Made by a program: the position numbers and the translations under genes. Below, piece by piece: positions 1-11,254 of a stretch of 64,000 nucleotides of DNA (position 1 is its first letter; each line of letters opens with the position of its first letter). Below the pieces are notes generated by a model. The model made no database searches. It worked only from the letters and a program-made list of their open reading frames with translations, and was not told the DNA's origin. The stretch comes from Saussurea involucrata (Eukaryota > Streptophyta > Magnoliopsida > Asterales > Asteraceae): positions 78,064,795-78,128,794 of the forward strand of contig CM066327.1 in assembly GCA_033807775.1 (NCBI GenBank), read 5' to 3'.

Positions 1-1548
1 CAATTTACTTTATGTCTATTCCGCATTTCAGGCCAACGGGAATTATCCACGTTAATAATCACCTCTCGAAATGGGAATAACAGATTACTTTATGCCTATT
101 CCACATTTCTCATCACCTTAGAATCAATGGCCCCCAATGAGATCAATAAATCGCGATTCATAATCGGGCCCCCGATGATTCAAGGTACACTCATTCACTA
201 GAAATTACACCATGTGGTCAATGGCTAGTATCCGGCTCCCATTAGACCGTACTAAGTTGCCCCCGATGACCTGATGCTTATTCTAGCTACTACAGTGGGA
301 ATAATTGTCCAATTTATCCAAATCACGGGAATTACAATTAGCGCCACGCCTATTCCACGTAATTACAAAACACTAGTGCCTCACAGCATTCAGTATGAGC
401 AAATCATATGTATATAACATATACTACACATCTGCTTAGTATCAAACTAAAGCAACCTTTAAGCCTAACACACTACCATCCGACAGTATGTATGTTCAAG
501 CTACTAGGATTGTATTTCAATTCCTAAATCGTACCCTTCCAGAAGTTAGCAAAACCTAAAGTTATCGGGTACTCGAAAGTGACCGGACAACAAGAGTTTC
601 CGGACACCACTAACTATCCGGATAACATGACTTTCCGGATACACAAGCTTACCGGATAAACAAGATTTCCGGATACACAAGATTACCGGATACACAAGCT
701 TACCGGATACAATACTTACCGGATACAATACTTACCGGACATATACATTCAATCCGGATGACATCCGAAAACTAAATAATCCGGATACCGTCCGGTAACT
801 ATAAAAATGAACAACTTACCGGATAACCTTGGTTTGTCCGGAAACCTTTATACCGACGTTTCTGGATACTTCATCTTCCGGACACCAACAAAGAGGAATT
901 ACCGGACACTATCAACTTGTCCGGTAACTTCGATCTGTGTACCAAAATTTCTACCCAGATGTCTATTGAAACCCATTTCTTCCAAACCAAACATACCAGT
1001 ACTTTGTAAATGAGTTTTCTAACATATTCCAATCATTAGTTTTATGCTTAAAACAGTTTACATAAGAAGGAGTGGAATGAACTCTCATGGAGATAAACCC
1101 ACTTCTCTGCACAATCCAATCCCAAATCAAACAGCACCTAGAAGATATCAGATTAAGATATGTTTGTTATCTTGCAACTGACAATAAACTTGATTCTTCA
1201 TTCTCTTCTTTCTCCCTTCTTTCTCTTTTCCTTCTCTCTGCCGAACCAAAAACACACACACACACACAAGATATTTTCTAAAATATCTCCTTTTCTCTAT
1301 TTTGACTATAAAGAGGCGGTGGTGGTGAATTTGGTTTCATCACCTACCCAATTTAACCCCTATTCTTCCATCCAATGGCAAAACATACCCTCAACTTATA
1401 AATTAAAATTAAAGCTTACCCCTTAACTTATAACTCCGTAAAACGCATAACGAAACTTAATCGGGGATAAACTCTAAAATTAATCTATCACATAATTATA
1501 CTCAAAATAAAATTAATCGCAACACTATACAAAAATCGGGGTGTTACA
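1..1548. repeat. Partial LTR of a Ty3-type element (right end only)
   Basis: The stretch ends at 1548 in CGGGGTGTTACA, the reverse complement of the TGTAACACCCCG start common to plant Ty3/chromovirus-like LTRs. The left end lies outside the window. No primer site or polypurine tract follows position 1548, so this is the outer end of an element or of a solo LTR. It holds a block of TCCGGA-type motifs (listed separately), a short CA repeat near 1254-1268 and no convincing ORF. Identification as Ty3-type rests on the terminal motif alone. Confidence 0.5.
560..960. repeat. Dispersed TCCGGA / ACCGGA motif array
   Basis: About twenty copies of CCGGA or CCGGT in short units such as TTCCGGATACACAAG and TTACCGGATAC are spaced 10-25 bp apart. 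The core TCCGGA is a perfect palindrome. The same motif fills parts of Copia element A (20990-21500 and 24690-25500). Confidence 0.75.
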
Positions 1549-2680
1549 CCGCTCTTCAACAAAACATTCTATTCTTTTTGAAGAAATGCTCTCTTGAACT
1601 GAGGTACATTTGACAGAATAATGAGTAGATAAATCAGATAAATGATTGTTCTTTCTGGTATGTTTTGAAGATTGAAGTTTCAGACCAAAATAACGATGAC
1701 CAAAAAAAGAACCATGAATATGTTTATGAGCTAAAGCCATCAAATCTTAATGAACACAAATATTTCTTTTGTTCAGATCCACATTCAGCTGATGTGAGTT
1801 AGCAACAAAAAGATTTTTGTTAATTACATTCTTTGTTGTTGATATCTTCTCATTTGATAAAACAATATTTTCCTTTAAATAATTGTTTCTTTTCAAAATA
1901 AAATCATCATTTCTTTTAATATCAAAAGAATTTAAATCAATAGTAGAATTATTTTCAAAATAAAATCATCATTTCTTTAATATCAAAAGAATTTAAATCA
2001 GAAGTCGATTCAACAGTTGAACATTCAATTTTGGAAGGACTTTAAGAACACAAATCATATTTGGTTCAGGAAGACTCTCCGACTTAAAAAATTCTTGGTT
2101 TTACATTATCATTGGAATCAATAATAGTTTTGGTTTTGATTTGAGATTCAAACTCTTGATTAGAATGAACAACCCATTCTTTTTGATCAAATCAATATTT
2201 ATCAGTCTCAGAGTTTGATTCAATCGGATTTATTTTGAAATTCAAACAAACTAACTGTTTGATTCTTTTGTAAAGCTCTTGATTTTCTCAGCTCTAATTA
2301 ATCTTTGCTTTCTATTTTTCTCTACCATCGGCTAAACATTTGTAAAGTGCACATTCATCATGGAATTTGAATTTTAGATACAAAATCAGTTTCAAAAGAA
2401 GTATATTTCTTTTCCGAAGCATATTTTCCAGCTTTAATATTTGAATTAAGAGTAACTACCTCTTTGAGCTTTTCTGATCTTGGATTATTCCATCTCAGAA
2501 TCCTCAAGCAAATCTTTGCAAATTCTCAATTCAGCACTAACCTCCACTTTTCCTTATTCAGAATTCTCAAACGTATCCTTGTAAGGTTTTGCTTCATCCT
2601 TAAATTTGTCCGTATCAGCTCTAAGATTATTGATCCTGTAAAATGCCCTTTTTGGTGTACATCATGATCAATGTAGAAAT
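1549..2680 (-). pseudogene. Decayed gag-like coiled-coil sequence
   Basis: No open frame of useful length remains. On the minus strand, pieces read as Lys/Glu/Asp-rich helix, for example around 2560-2640, with a Lys- and Phe-rich stretch near 1560-1740. This resembles the C-terminal coiled-coil half of SIRE-type gag proteins such as the one at 21546-23712. Frameshifts and stops are frequent and a 60-bp segment near 1890-2000 is duplicated (AAAATAAAATCATCATTTCT occurs twice). The call rests on composition and weak resemblance only, and ordinary AT-rich intergenic DNA is a real alternative. Confidence 0.3.
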
Positions 2681-4007
2681 ATAATGATCTTTAATCCGGT
2701 AGAGATTTGAATGAAAGAAAAGTTAAAACTTATGTAAGAAGATCAAACTTTAACTGTAAGTCAAACTTGAAAAATTATATCTAAAAGTCAACCTTGAAAA
2801 ATCAATTGTAAAAAGTCAAACTTCAACAAAATGAATCACAAACATCAACTCTGAAAGTCAACACGAAAAATTCAGTCCTCGAACATCAATCTTGAAATGA
2901 CAAGAGAAAGATTAACGATACTCACATGAAATGATAACCATCACGATAAGGCAATCTATCGCGAAAAGTTAAACAAACTACTTAACGATACTAACAGAAC
3001 CTTAATGAACTTAACGAGAATTGGATTAAAAATGTAACAAACTTAACGATGTTAACTGACACTTAAAGAAAAAGGATTAAGAATGTAACAAAATATAACA
3101 AAACTAACAGACATACTTCCTCATCATGAAAACCTGCAACAACCTGTAATTTACCCGGTTCTAAAACGTTTAAATGTTTTATCATTTAAAAAAAATAGTT
3201 AAAGGACTTAATTATTCAAAATCAAATATTTTGTTGTGTTTTTTTCCTGACATTCCCTATAAAAATCAATCTCTATATATCATCACATATAATAATAACA
3301 TGAAGAACATTGTAGAAATCTATACTATATTATAAAACTTTTAAAAACAATTTTTTATATATCATGTACTGTTTATTGATGCATATTACTTAAAATTGAA
3401 GATTACAACTAAATGATACATGAGTACAACTTCTTAAAGCTGCATATTTGAATTCATAACTAATTAGCTAACGAATAAAAATAATCAAATACAAGATAAA
3501 CATCTTATTTTAAATATAAATAATCTAAATTATAATAAAGATATTTACTGAATTTTCACAAAATACTTAATTATTATTTTTTCATAAAAACATTATATTA
3601 TTAAACCGAATATCAATCACATCAATTCAACCTAAATCAAATAAAAATTTAATTTAAAAAATTTATAAGAAAAACATTATCGTTTTCTTAAAATCACACA
3701 AAACTGTATTATAAAATCAACAAAGACAAAATATAAAAAAACATTAATATTAATATTTATCGTGATGCATTGAACAAATACATTCTAGTAATAAACATAA
3801 AATAAAATAGCTTTTATGTCAAACAAAATTACTAATTTCAAAAATGATTTTGACACCGGAAAAAGTAAATGAATTATTCAAAATATACCGGGAAAAAAAC
3901 TGTTAAAAGTGTTTCGAGAAGGTAAAATAAAAGTCTCATAATTGTTTTGACAAAAAAAAGTACATATATGTAAATTTAACCATTAAAAAACATTCTAGAA
4001 AATAATA
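2681..4007. other. AT-rich intergenic DNA, no gene seen
   Basis: Between 2740 and 2890 an imperfect repeat of AAGTCAAACTTGAAAAAT type occurs about six times, and from 2915 to 3120 phrases around AACTTAACGA recur. The rest (3120-4007) is strongly AT-rich. I recognise no coding sequence, RNA gene or element end. Confidence 0.5.
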
Positions 4008-4015
4008 CTCAAAGT

Positions 4016-4676
4016 TAGGGCTGTAAACGAACCGAACGTTCAGCGAACCGTTCGTGAACTGTTCGGCGGGAAGTTCGTTTATGTTCGTTTATTTAATAAA
4101 TGAACAAACATGAACACGTTTTTTTGTTCGTTTAGTTAAATGAACGTACATGAACAATGGTCTCGTTCGTTCATTTATGTTCGTGAACGTTCGTTCATTT
4201 ATGTTCGTTAATGTTCGTTCGTTTACGTTCGTTTATGTTCGTTTACGTTCGTTTATGTTCGTTTATGTTCGTTTATGCTTGTTTATATATAAACATGTTT
4301 ATATAATATGAAATTAATATGTAAAATCATCAAGTAAAATGATCTTTTAGAATTTATTTTTCATACCTTCTAAGTTAACCTGGTTTTTCATTTTGTTAAG
4401 GTATTTTTTACGAACGAAATGATGAGTACGGTGGTTGTTTTTTGTTCATTTGGGTTCGTTCGTTTATGTTCATTTAAGTTCGTTCGTTTACGTTCGTTTA
4501 ACTCTTAATGAACGAACATAAACGAACACGAACAAACAAAAATTCTTAACGAACGAACATGAACACAAAAAATCTCGTTCGTTTACCGTTCGTGTTCGTT
4601 CGTTTGTTCGTTTAAGTTAAACGAACGAACATGAACAAGCCTCCGTTCGTGTTCGTTCGGTTCGTTTACAGCCCTA
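4016..4676. mobile_element. hAT-type MITE with 8-bp target duplication
   Basis: The element starts TAGGGCTGTAAACGAACC and ends with its reverse complement, GGTTCGTTTACAGCCCTA. It is flanked on both sides by the 8-bp direct repeat CTCAAAGT (4008-4015 and 4677-4684). An 8-bp TSD and such TIRs fit a non-autonomous hAT element. Both arms are filled with variants of GTTCGTTTA(T/C), so the 661-bp element can fold into a long imperfect hairpin. There is no ORF; it would depend on a hAT transposase encoded elsewhere. Confidence 0.85.
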
Positions 4677-4782
4677 CTCAAAGTTATGACAGTTTAGTTA
4701 AATAATATATTTTTGATTGAAATATAATATGCTACAGACAAGATTGAAAGATTGACAAATCGATCTCTGATGTTTTAATTTA

Positions 4783-5235
4783 GGAAATTTAATTAAAATA
4801 TCCAAAGTTTAACTTTAACTTACTAAAATACTCATATTCTTTCTGATTTTATCATAATATCCAAACTTCCACGGTGGGCCCCGCGATCGCAGGCTAGGGC
4901 CTACGTGGCACCCCCTGTTGGGCCAAAGTGTCCCGCGAAGCACCCCAACTATGCCCGCGGTGACACTTTTGGTCCCTCCCCACGGAGGTTGCCCGCGGTG
5001 GGCAAAAAAATTTCATTTTTGGTCCTTTTTGCGCGAATCTTTGCATGCTTTTATTGTTTTTTCCACAATTATTGTACTTTGAAGACCAATTTGTGGTTCA
5101 AATTCACTGACATGTTTGAGACTTCTTCCATAAATATCAGAAAAATGCAATTCATAATTCACACCATTCTATCCTTCTTTCTTGATTTCTTTCACTTGCT
5201 TTCACTTGCTTTCTTTCTTGCATTCTTTGTTCAGT
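4783..5235. repeat. Left TIR of the MULE
   Basis: It matches the reverse complement of 16715-17224 along its length. The best conserved part is a GC-rich core around 4870-5000, which includes GGGCCCCGCGATCGC. It directly precedes the plus-strand ORF at 5242 and probably supplies its promoter. A 110-codon ORF inside it has a near-identical mirror in the other TIR and is unlikely to be a gene. Confidence 0.9.
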
Positions 5236-5241
5236 AAACAA

Positions 5242-5565
5242 ATGACATCGTCATCTAACCCATCGTCTACACGTGAAAGAATGTCACCTAAACTCCAGAA
5301 GGCGATAACAGCAAAGGAAAAGGAGATAGACCAACTGACAGAAGAGTGGAAACAGATTATCGCCAGGAAGAAAGTCCACTTGACAAGGATCGAAGTGGAA
5401 GAAAAGGAGATCAAAAGGATGAAAGGGGATATAAAAGATAGGGAGGCTCGTATTCGTCGAGAAAAAGAAGAAGTTCACCACTGTACGCAAGACTTCGCAA
5501 TTCTTCAAGCGAAGATAAGCGACAAGCAAAGTTGGATTAATCAAACTAAAACAATTTTTCAGTAG
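5242..5565 (+). CDS. Small coiled-coil protein encoded by the MULE
   Basis: A 107-codon ORF starting MTSSSNPSSTRERMSP. An upstream in-frame ATG at 5182 exists, but it lies in the TIR and would add a hydrophobic stretch, so the ATG at 5242 is preferred. After a Ser/Pro-rich start of about 18 residues the protein is one long charged helix with heptad spacing, rich in Lys, Glu and Arg, to about residue 90. I recognise no catalytic motif. AATAAA occurs at 5688, about 120 nt after the stop. The ORF lies just inside the left TIR and converges on the transposase, the layout of mudrA/mudrB in maize MuDR, although I see no resemblance to MURB. It could be a MULE accessory gene or a captured host fragment. 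Unlike the transposase it has no stop codons. Confidence 0.55.
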   Translation: MTSSSNPSSTRERMSPKLQKAITAKEKEIDQLTEEWKQIIARKKVHLTRIEVEEKEIKRMKGDIKDREARIRREKEEVHHCTQDFAILQAKISDKQSWINQTKTIFQ

Positions 5566-5814
5566 GTGGTGGTACGGGTGTTGCTTTAGTACTTTGTTGT
5601 TTATGTGTTATTGTTTTGTAGTTTTCCAGTTCGACATTGTTGTTTCGTTCCTTTCCTGTTTGTATGTTGTTGTTTAATTTGTCATGAATAAAGGTCTTTA
5701 ATTTATGTGAAAAGTAGTGTTTAAGTAGTCTGAAATTTGTCTAAAAAGTGGTTCATATTAAAAATACAACTGATAGATGTTATACAAGATTATTTCACAA
5801 CAAACACATACTAA

Positions 5815-6039
5815 TCATTGAATATTTTTTGATTTATTTATTTTATTATCGACGGTCCAAGTGTAAGTATTAACAATTGGCGGAGGCTTTGTGATGGACA
5901 GACATCGATCATTTTGTGCATACTCTGTAACTGCAAATACTTCAGCTCCAAACACAGATGAATCATCATTCGCCAAATACCCATTTTCACAATTCTTAAA
6001 TGAGTCCAGTGATACCAACTTGTCAAAACCCCATTTCAT
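5815..6039 (-). pseudogene. Captured fragment of a MATH-domain gene
   Basis: A 74-codon minus-strand frame contains WGFDKLVSLDSF, then NGYLANDDSSVFGAEVF, then a segment ending PPPIVNTYTWTV. This order is characteristic of plant MATH (meprin/TRAF homology) domain proteins, in which the end of one MATH domain (W/F-G-F..L..L..F, ..GYL.ND...FG.EV) is followed by the start of the next (YTW.V..F). The frame begins and ends abruptly, and the phrase GTCAAAACCCCATTTC is duplicated just upstream (about 6024 and 6067), marking a likely capture junction. It sits inside the MULE just past the transposase 3' end, so it was probably acquired from a host gene in the Pack-MULE manner. It is too short to form a domain by itself. 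Confidence 0.7.
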
Positions 6040-6159
6040 ATTCTTCTCGTGAAACCTTGTCCTATTGTCAAAACCCCATTTCTATATAAACATTACTATT
6101 CTCTCCATTTAGACTACTACCATTATGATCATCATCCCATGTTCTGTTTCAAGTACCTT

Positions 6160-7427
6160 TCAAGGGAAATCAACGTTCAGATCAACGGTATCATATGGTA
6201 TAGTTTCATGTGGCTCAAGCTCCGATGGGCCATGCGTGTTACTTACTTGGCTGACTGAACGTCTACTCCTTGGCACGGTTGAAAGGGCGGGATTTGGACA
6301 CTCTCCACGAGTATGTCCTATGCATTGGCACCGAGTACATTTTCGCTGTATCGAACCTTCACCACGTGATGGACGTCGGTTGTTCTTTCTTGGTCTCCCG
6401 GTTCTGTTCTTATCATTTAATGGTGGATAGCATGGCGGAAGGGGGTCGGGTGGATACACCCATGCTTAAGGGGGTCCAGGTGGATTTATTACCTCTGTGT
6501 ATGTTCTCTGGTAAGTTTCGGACTTGAAGAAAGTTACAGCCAAGTCGCTGCAATCTCTACGACCCATATGTCTTGCCGCAGCGATGGCATGGCCGCACGG
6601 TAACCCAGATTTTTGCCATTGTAAACAGGAACAAACATGGTCGGTCATATGGACAGTCGCGTGAAGATGGCTATCCTGAACATCGTACCTCCCATACCCG
6701 ATTTCTCTTACCCTCCATGTCGACGTGTGACGCGCCCTGAAGAGAACTATCTCCTTCGCCGCTGGTGTTAGTCTACTTTGCAGCTCAGCTCCTTTTTGGC
6801 GTCGAAGTTGGTACCACTCTTGTTGAAAGCTCCGAAAGTAGTCCATAAGATTAACAATCGGACATCTACGCGCAAAACGGGAGAGTGCATTCACCGACTC
6901 TGCACTATTGGAGGTCAGAATGTCATACTGTTGTGCAGGAAAATGGGTCGCGGACCACCTCTCCGGTCCAACATCGTCCATGACTTTGGCTGCTTTGTGT
7001 GCACTAACTCGTAGAAGATTCATGTACCGGTCAAACTCCCGATCCGTATATGCTCTGCATGCCGCCCAGTAGACATCCTTGTAGGTGGTAATACGTTTGT
7101 CCTGGGTTTTGGCGTTCATCTCCAAATGTCGACAACAATAGGCGTGAGGGGCGTTTGGGTACATGGCAGAGATTGCGGCGCTTATGGAAGGAGCCCTGTC
7201 GGACATAAACACCAACCCTTGCGGGTCTCCGATAGCTTGTCTCAACATGGACAGAAACCAAGTCCACTCGTCCCCGGTTTCGGACTTGCCTACTCCGAAA
7301 GCTACTGGAACGATGGAGTTATCCCCGTCCATGGCAACCGCCAGGAACATCATACCCAAGTAAGGGCCCTTTAAATGGGCAGCGTCTATTACCAGGACAC
7401 GACGCAGATTTTCCAGAAATGTGCGAT
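6160..7427 (-). pseudogene. MULE transposase, exon 2 (catalytic core, SWIM finger, zinc knuckle)
   Basis: Reading leftward from the splice acceptor at 7428, the frame gives RTFLENLRRVLVIDAAHLKG with the first catalytic Asp (VID). Then come a second Asp in FMSDRAP and CRHLEMN, and near the 3' end a SWIM zinc finger (CSC, 15 residues, CGH). After an in-frame TAA at 6466-6468 the frame continues with a basic GRPRKNNRRPSRGEG segment and a zinc knuckle (CTRCQCIGHTRGEC), ending at a TGA at about 6160. This is the domain order of MuDR-type transposases. The TAA removes the basic tail and knuckle, so the gene is damaged. Acting in the nucleus, such enzymes cut at the TIRs. Confidence 0.85.
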
Positions 7428-7502
7428 CTGCAAAAACGTAGGTGGTTTACCTTTGTAAATGTTATAGTTTATAATGTGTAAACATATGACGTGTTAAAAT
7501 AC
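7428..7502 (-). other. Intron in the MULE transposase gene
   Basis: On the minus strand the segment begins GTATTTTAACACG and ends with a T-rich tract then TTTTTGCAG. Removing these 75 bases joins the ...ALGPAV frame to ...RTFLENLRR in phase. Without removal the first frame runs into a stop within about 15 codons. The length is normal for a small plant intron. Confidence 0.7.
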
Positions 7503-8567
7503 GTACCGCGGGTCCAAGGGCCACGAAGCACATCTCAAACCGTCCATGTAAATCGGTCCTTAGCTGGGTGACAGTACCTGGATTCTGCAGTTGCAAATTA
7601 TATAAATATGTTGGGAGTCGTTCATACGACTCCTCGAACGTGCCTCTCACCAATAGCAGTGCCCTGCATCGCGCACGCCAAGCTTGGTGGTAACCAATCG
7701 TGACGCCGAACTGTTGGTGTACATCGTCCATGATGTCCTTTGGACGCAATGACCTGCTAGCATCAAGAAATTTGTTTTTCAGTATCGCACCCAAAGTCCT
7801 TTTGGTGGCTTGTTTGTGGTTGGGATTCAGTTGCGTCCTCGAACAAGTGTGTACGTCCTCCAATTTTCTAATAAGTAACGCCCCTCCTTTATCTCCCGCG
7901 GGAATCGCGTACATCCTCCACTTACAGTTTTCTCTCGCACATTCAACTTCGTATCGGGTTTTGTCGGATCTCGGCGTGTGACTTTTGAAACCCTCTTCCA
8001 TGAACTTAAGTCCGACCTGACTTGCCAAGTGATCCTTCGAATCAAATATCTGACCTATTTTTAACCTTAAACTGCGATTATAAGGTGTAGGTTCATAGGT
8101 TTGTGTATGGGTATTCTGGTCTGGAAGAATAGGGGGCATATCAAATTAGTCATTTAACTGACTAAATGATTTATTACTAGGGGTATATTCTTCGTGATCA
8201 TCACTATCGGTATCTGATCTGTCTATATCAGCATTACCCGTTTTGAAAACATAGGTTTCGTCATCAGCAACTCCAGCACATCGTCCTTCTTGTGGTTGTT
8301 GTTGTTGCGTCTCCGGAACATAATCAGGAATACAGTAGTTAAGACCATATGCATGATCCAATTGAAATGTTGGGCCGTGGGACGGCTGAAATCGAGAATC
8401 AGGCTGCTCCATTTGGAGGTTTTCGTCATCAGCGTCGTGATCACCTTCGTCGTCACCGTCGTCATTGTCTTCATCGCACACCGAGGATTCGGCATACACA
8501 AAAAGTAATGGCGGTCTTTCTGATTCGGCTGCAAACTGCAGAAAACCAGAGATATCCCCATCGTTGG
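7503..8567 (-). pseudogene. MULE transposase, central part with DNA-binding domain
   Basis: The minus strand encodes a variable acidic segment (Asp/Glu-rich, about 8360-8500), then the Mutator DNA-binding region starting near 8080: IGQIFDSKDHL, then a zinc-binding set CARENCKW with HTC about 30 residues later, then the FGVTIGYHQAWRAR helix region leading to the catalytic core. An in-frame TAA at 8146-8148 interrupts the frame between the acidic and DNA-binding parts. At 8567 the reading frame is cut by the Ty3 element and resumes at 16469. Confidence 0.85.
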
Positions 8568-10504
8568 TGTAACGTCCCAAAAATTACAAGGAATTTAAAA
8601 TTTTAAAAACATGCATTTCATTATAAAACAATCACAATTTAATAATTCGTAACTCAAATGAAGTTAACGTCGTTAACTCGAACAGTCAATAAAGTTTATG
8701 CAGCGGAAATTTCATAAAATAAAATCCAAAGGTTTGAAAGTGAAACTTAAACAATTCTTGACACTCCGCGCCTAGTGTGTGTACCGTCAAGCCCGACTGC
8801 CGCTCGTACCTGAAATCACAACATATTGGGAAAAGGGTAAGCTAAACGCTTAGTGAATCCTATCACACACGCAGGTAGCAACCCCACGTATATCGCCCCT
8901 ACTCGCCAGTAGGCAACATCACCATCACCACGGATATAAATCCACATAACAATTAGCGTATAAATGCGAACCTCGGTCCCACCGAGCACACCAAAAATAT
9001 ATCGATACAAGCTCAGTCCTACCGAGCCCTCGGTCCCACCGAGTAAAGACAATGATACAAGCTCAGTCCCACCGAGCCCTCGGTCCCACCGAGTAAAGAT
9101 AATACAATTGTACTAGCTCAGTCCCACCGAGCCCTCGGTCCCACCGAGCCCCTCAGTCCCACCGAGGTGTACACAAAATACACACCATTCACATAATAAT
9201 TCAACAACCACAACTATTGATCACATCCCAACTAGTTCACGTAAACACGTAATAACACGTAATACCACATAACACAAAATAACGTTACACATGAAATTCC
9301 TAACTACGCGGTGAGAGAACTCACCTCGTAAGCGCGCCTAGCTCACGAACAACAGTTCAAGCTCCACCAAACCGGGATCACTTCCCAATACCTAAACAAA
9401 TGTTAAAACGCATTAACACGAGGTCCGAACCCTAAAACATGACGCACGAACAACTGTCGCTAAAACTACTTTTCTGTCTAACCAAACAGGTCTGTTCGGG
9501 ACCTGTTCCGACCTCCCCAAACATAGAAAATCCTCAATCACATTACATCACCAGAAAGTTCTCTGAGTTAGGGTTCCAAGGATATATTGTACTCCTCCTA
9601 ACGATTTTTCTACAGTTTAATACGGATTTTACAAAAACGGTTCGCAGAACAGCGAAAACAGAACCTTTCAGTACGAAACGACAATTTGTCCTAAGCTACG
9701 TTCCGAACTGGTTTTTGCACAAAACATAGAAACGTTACTAGACTCAACATGGGAACTTTTGGCACCTATTTCACCCCAATCCGTGCTACGAGTAAAAAGT
9801 TACGGCTTACGCAATACAGTGGCAGATTACTAACTTCCCATGAAATCATAAGATGGTTTTGCAAAACGACTAGGCGGTTTCGGGCCAAGACCACAGCGGT
9901 CTTAGGGTTCCACCAGGTGGTTTTTAGGGTTTAGGCCGCGGCCCCACCCACTCACACACACCACCACAGCCGTCCACCCACGGCCACCGCAGCGGCGGCG
10001 TGCGGCGGTGGTGGCTTCGCCGGAAAATGAAAAGAAAAAGGAAAAGGAACGAGGGTTTACCTTAAGGCGAAGCGGCGGCGTTTTCTACACTCCTCCGGCG
10101 GTAGTGGCAGCGGCGAAGGGTGGTTGCCGTCGTGCTCTCCCTCCCTCTCCTCTCGCCGGCGACCTCTCTCTCTTTCCCTCTCGATTTCTTTCTCTCTAGC
10201 TTTCTTCTTGGCCGAACACACAACAAGGGGGAGGGGGGATGACTAAAGGGTTCTTGGGGAGTTACTAGCATGAAACCGAAGGGGGAAGACGAAGGGAGGG
10301 TCTCTTGGCTGATCTCTTGCCAAACTTTGGTGAAATGCCCCAATTAGCCCCTCAACTTTCCTTTTCTTGCAAAAACCCAAAAAGGTTGACTCATTTAACT
10401 TTTTGGTCCGATTCGACTAACCCCGCTAATGGAAACCACATTAAATCCAACTTAAAAGAAACGAATTAATAAAAGAAATTACATACCGGGGTACGGGCTT
10501 TACA
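8568..10504 (-). repeat. 3' LTR of the defective Ty3 element
   Basis: Nearly identical to 14531-16468. It contains the CTCGGTCCCACCGAG palindrome cluster at 8972-9170, a GC-rich CGGCGG segment near 9980-10100 and a CT-rich segment near 10140-10200. Confidence 0.95.
8972..9170. repeat. Palindromic repeat cluster in the LTR
   Basis: Several copies of CTCGGTCCCACCGAG, alternating with CTCAGTCCCACCGAG. The arms CTCGGT and ACCGAG are exact inverted repeats around a CCC loop. Larger units including AGTAAAGA(C/T)AAT also repeat. The same cluster is in the other LTR at about 14935-15130. Confidence 0.9.
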
Positions 10505-10544
10505 ACTCTCCCCCACTTGGATTAGACTTCGTCCTCGAAGTCTA
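10505..10544 (-). promoter_or_regulatory. Polypurine tract and adjacent perfect hairpin
   Basis: On the minus strand AAGTGGGGGAGAGT abuts the 3' LTR start and is the expected plus-strand primer. Immediately inside it, 10523-10544 is a perfect 9-bp stem (TAGACTTCG / CGAAGTCTA) with loop TCCT. The hairpin is partly kept in element E (about 61361-61382). Confidence 0.8.
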
Positions 10545-11254
10545 GACCGGCGAAAAACTCGGAATAGTTCTCGAATACTTTTCTTACTAACAAAACTCCT
10601 TCAAGGACACCGAAATTATGATCGGAAGAACACTCTAACAACTGGATTCATTCCTAGTCAAACGACTTCGGTTGACTCCCATCCTTAGATGTTCCGCACA
10701 TCCCGATTCAACTTTCAAGCTCTAACCATTCTAAAGGTGCTCACCAATATATCCTACCGGATACTCGAATCCGATCATTCCTACCATTACTGCGGATTAA
10801 CTTCCACGAGTTCTAATAGACTCCCAAAATTTATTTCACACGGGTCATCAAACCAGTAAACTTATAATCATCCAAGAAGGTCATTCCACCATAACCATTC
10901 ATCACAATTAAGCATCTCGGGGTCACTACTACCATTAAAATCAGCTACAAATCTCCGATTACACTTAAGGTGTTTGGCCTCAAGCACAAAGGTCGACACC
11001 TAAATATACTAGTTACCTCAAAAATTCTACGCATTTATCCTCTTTATTACAAAGGCATCATTCCCTAACCTATGCTATTCGGCCTACAGTACCCACACGC
11101 GTGGAATACCCAACCTTCCACCATCGACGTATCTTCCACACTCGCTCTACGAAGCCTAGTTACACCCCAACGCCTACCTCTCAGGTACGTCTCAAGTCCC
11201 GGAACATCGGAGCTACCTCTCAGGTAAGTGCCCAAGACTGTATCCTATTAGTGC
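10545..11254 (-). other. Non-coding 3' region of the Ty3 element
   Basis: No coding sequence is recognisable. The region is clearly related to 61380-62250 in element E, sharing for example CAAATCTCCGATTACAC and CGAGATACCCAACCGACCAT, so it is a conserved non-coding part of this family rather than random sequence. Confidence 0.6.

Noticed and set aside
4905..5237. ORF of 110 codons starting MAPPVGPKCPAK
   Set aside because: It lies wholly inside the MULE left TIR and is mirrored by a similar ORF at 17101-16718 in the right TIR; the frame is a by-product of the repeat.
7126..7374. Plus-strand ORFs across the MULE transposase
   Set aside because: They are shadows of the minus-strand transposase, which has recognisable catalytic and zinc-binding motifs.
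8816..9052. 78-codon ORF in the Ty3 LTR
   Set aside because: It spans the CTCGGTCCCACCGAG repeats; its codons follow the DNA repeat, and its copy at 14779-15015 is simply the other LTR.
10008..10343. Pro/Arg-rich ORFs in the Ty3 LTR (also 15971-16306 and 60636-60956)
   Set aside because: They come from GC-rich and CT-rich LTR sequence, occur on both strands, and are not kept in the diverged LTR of element E.
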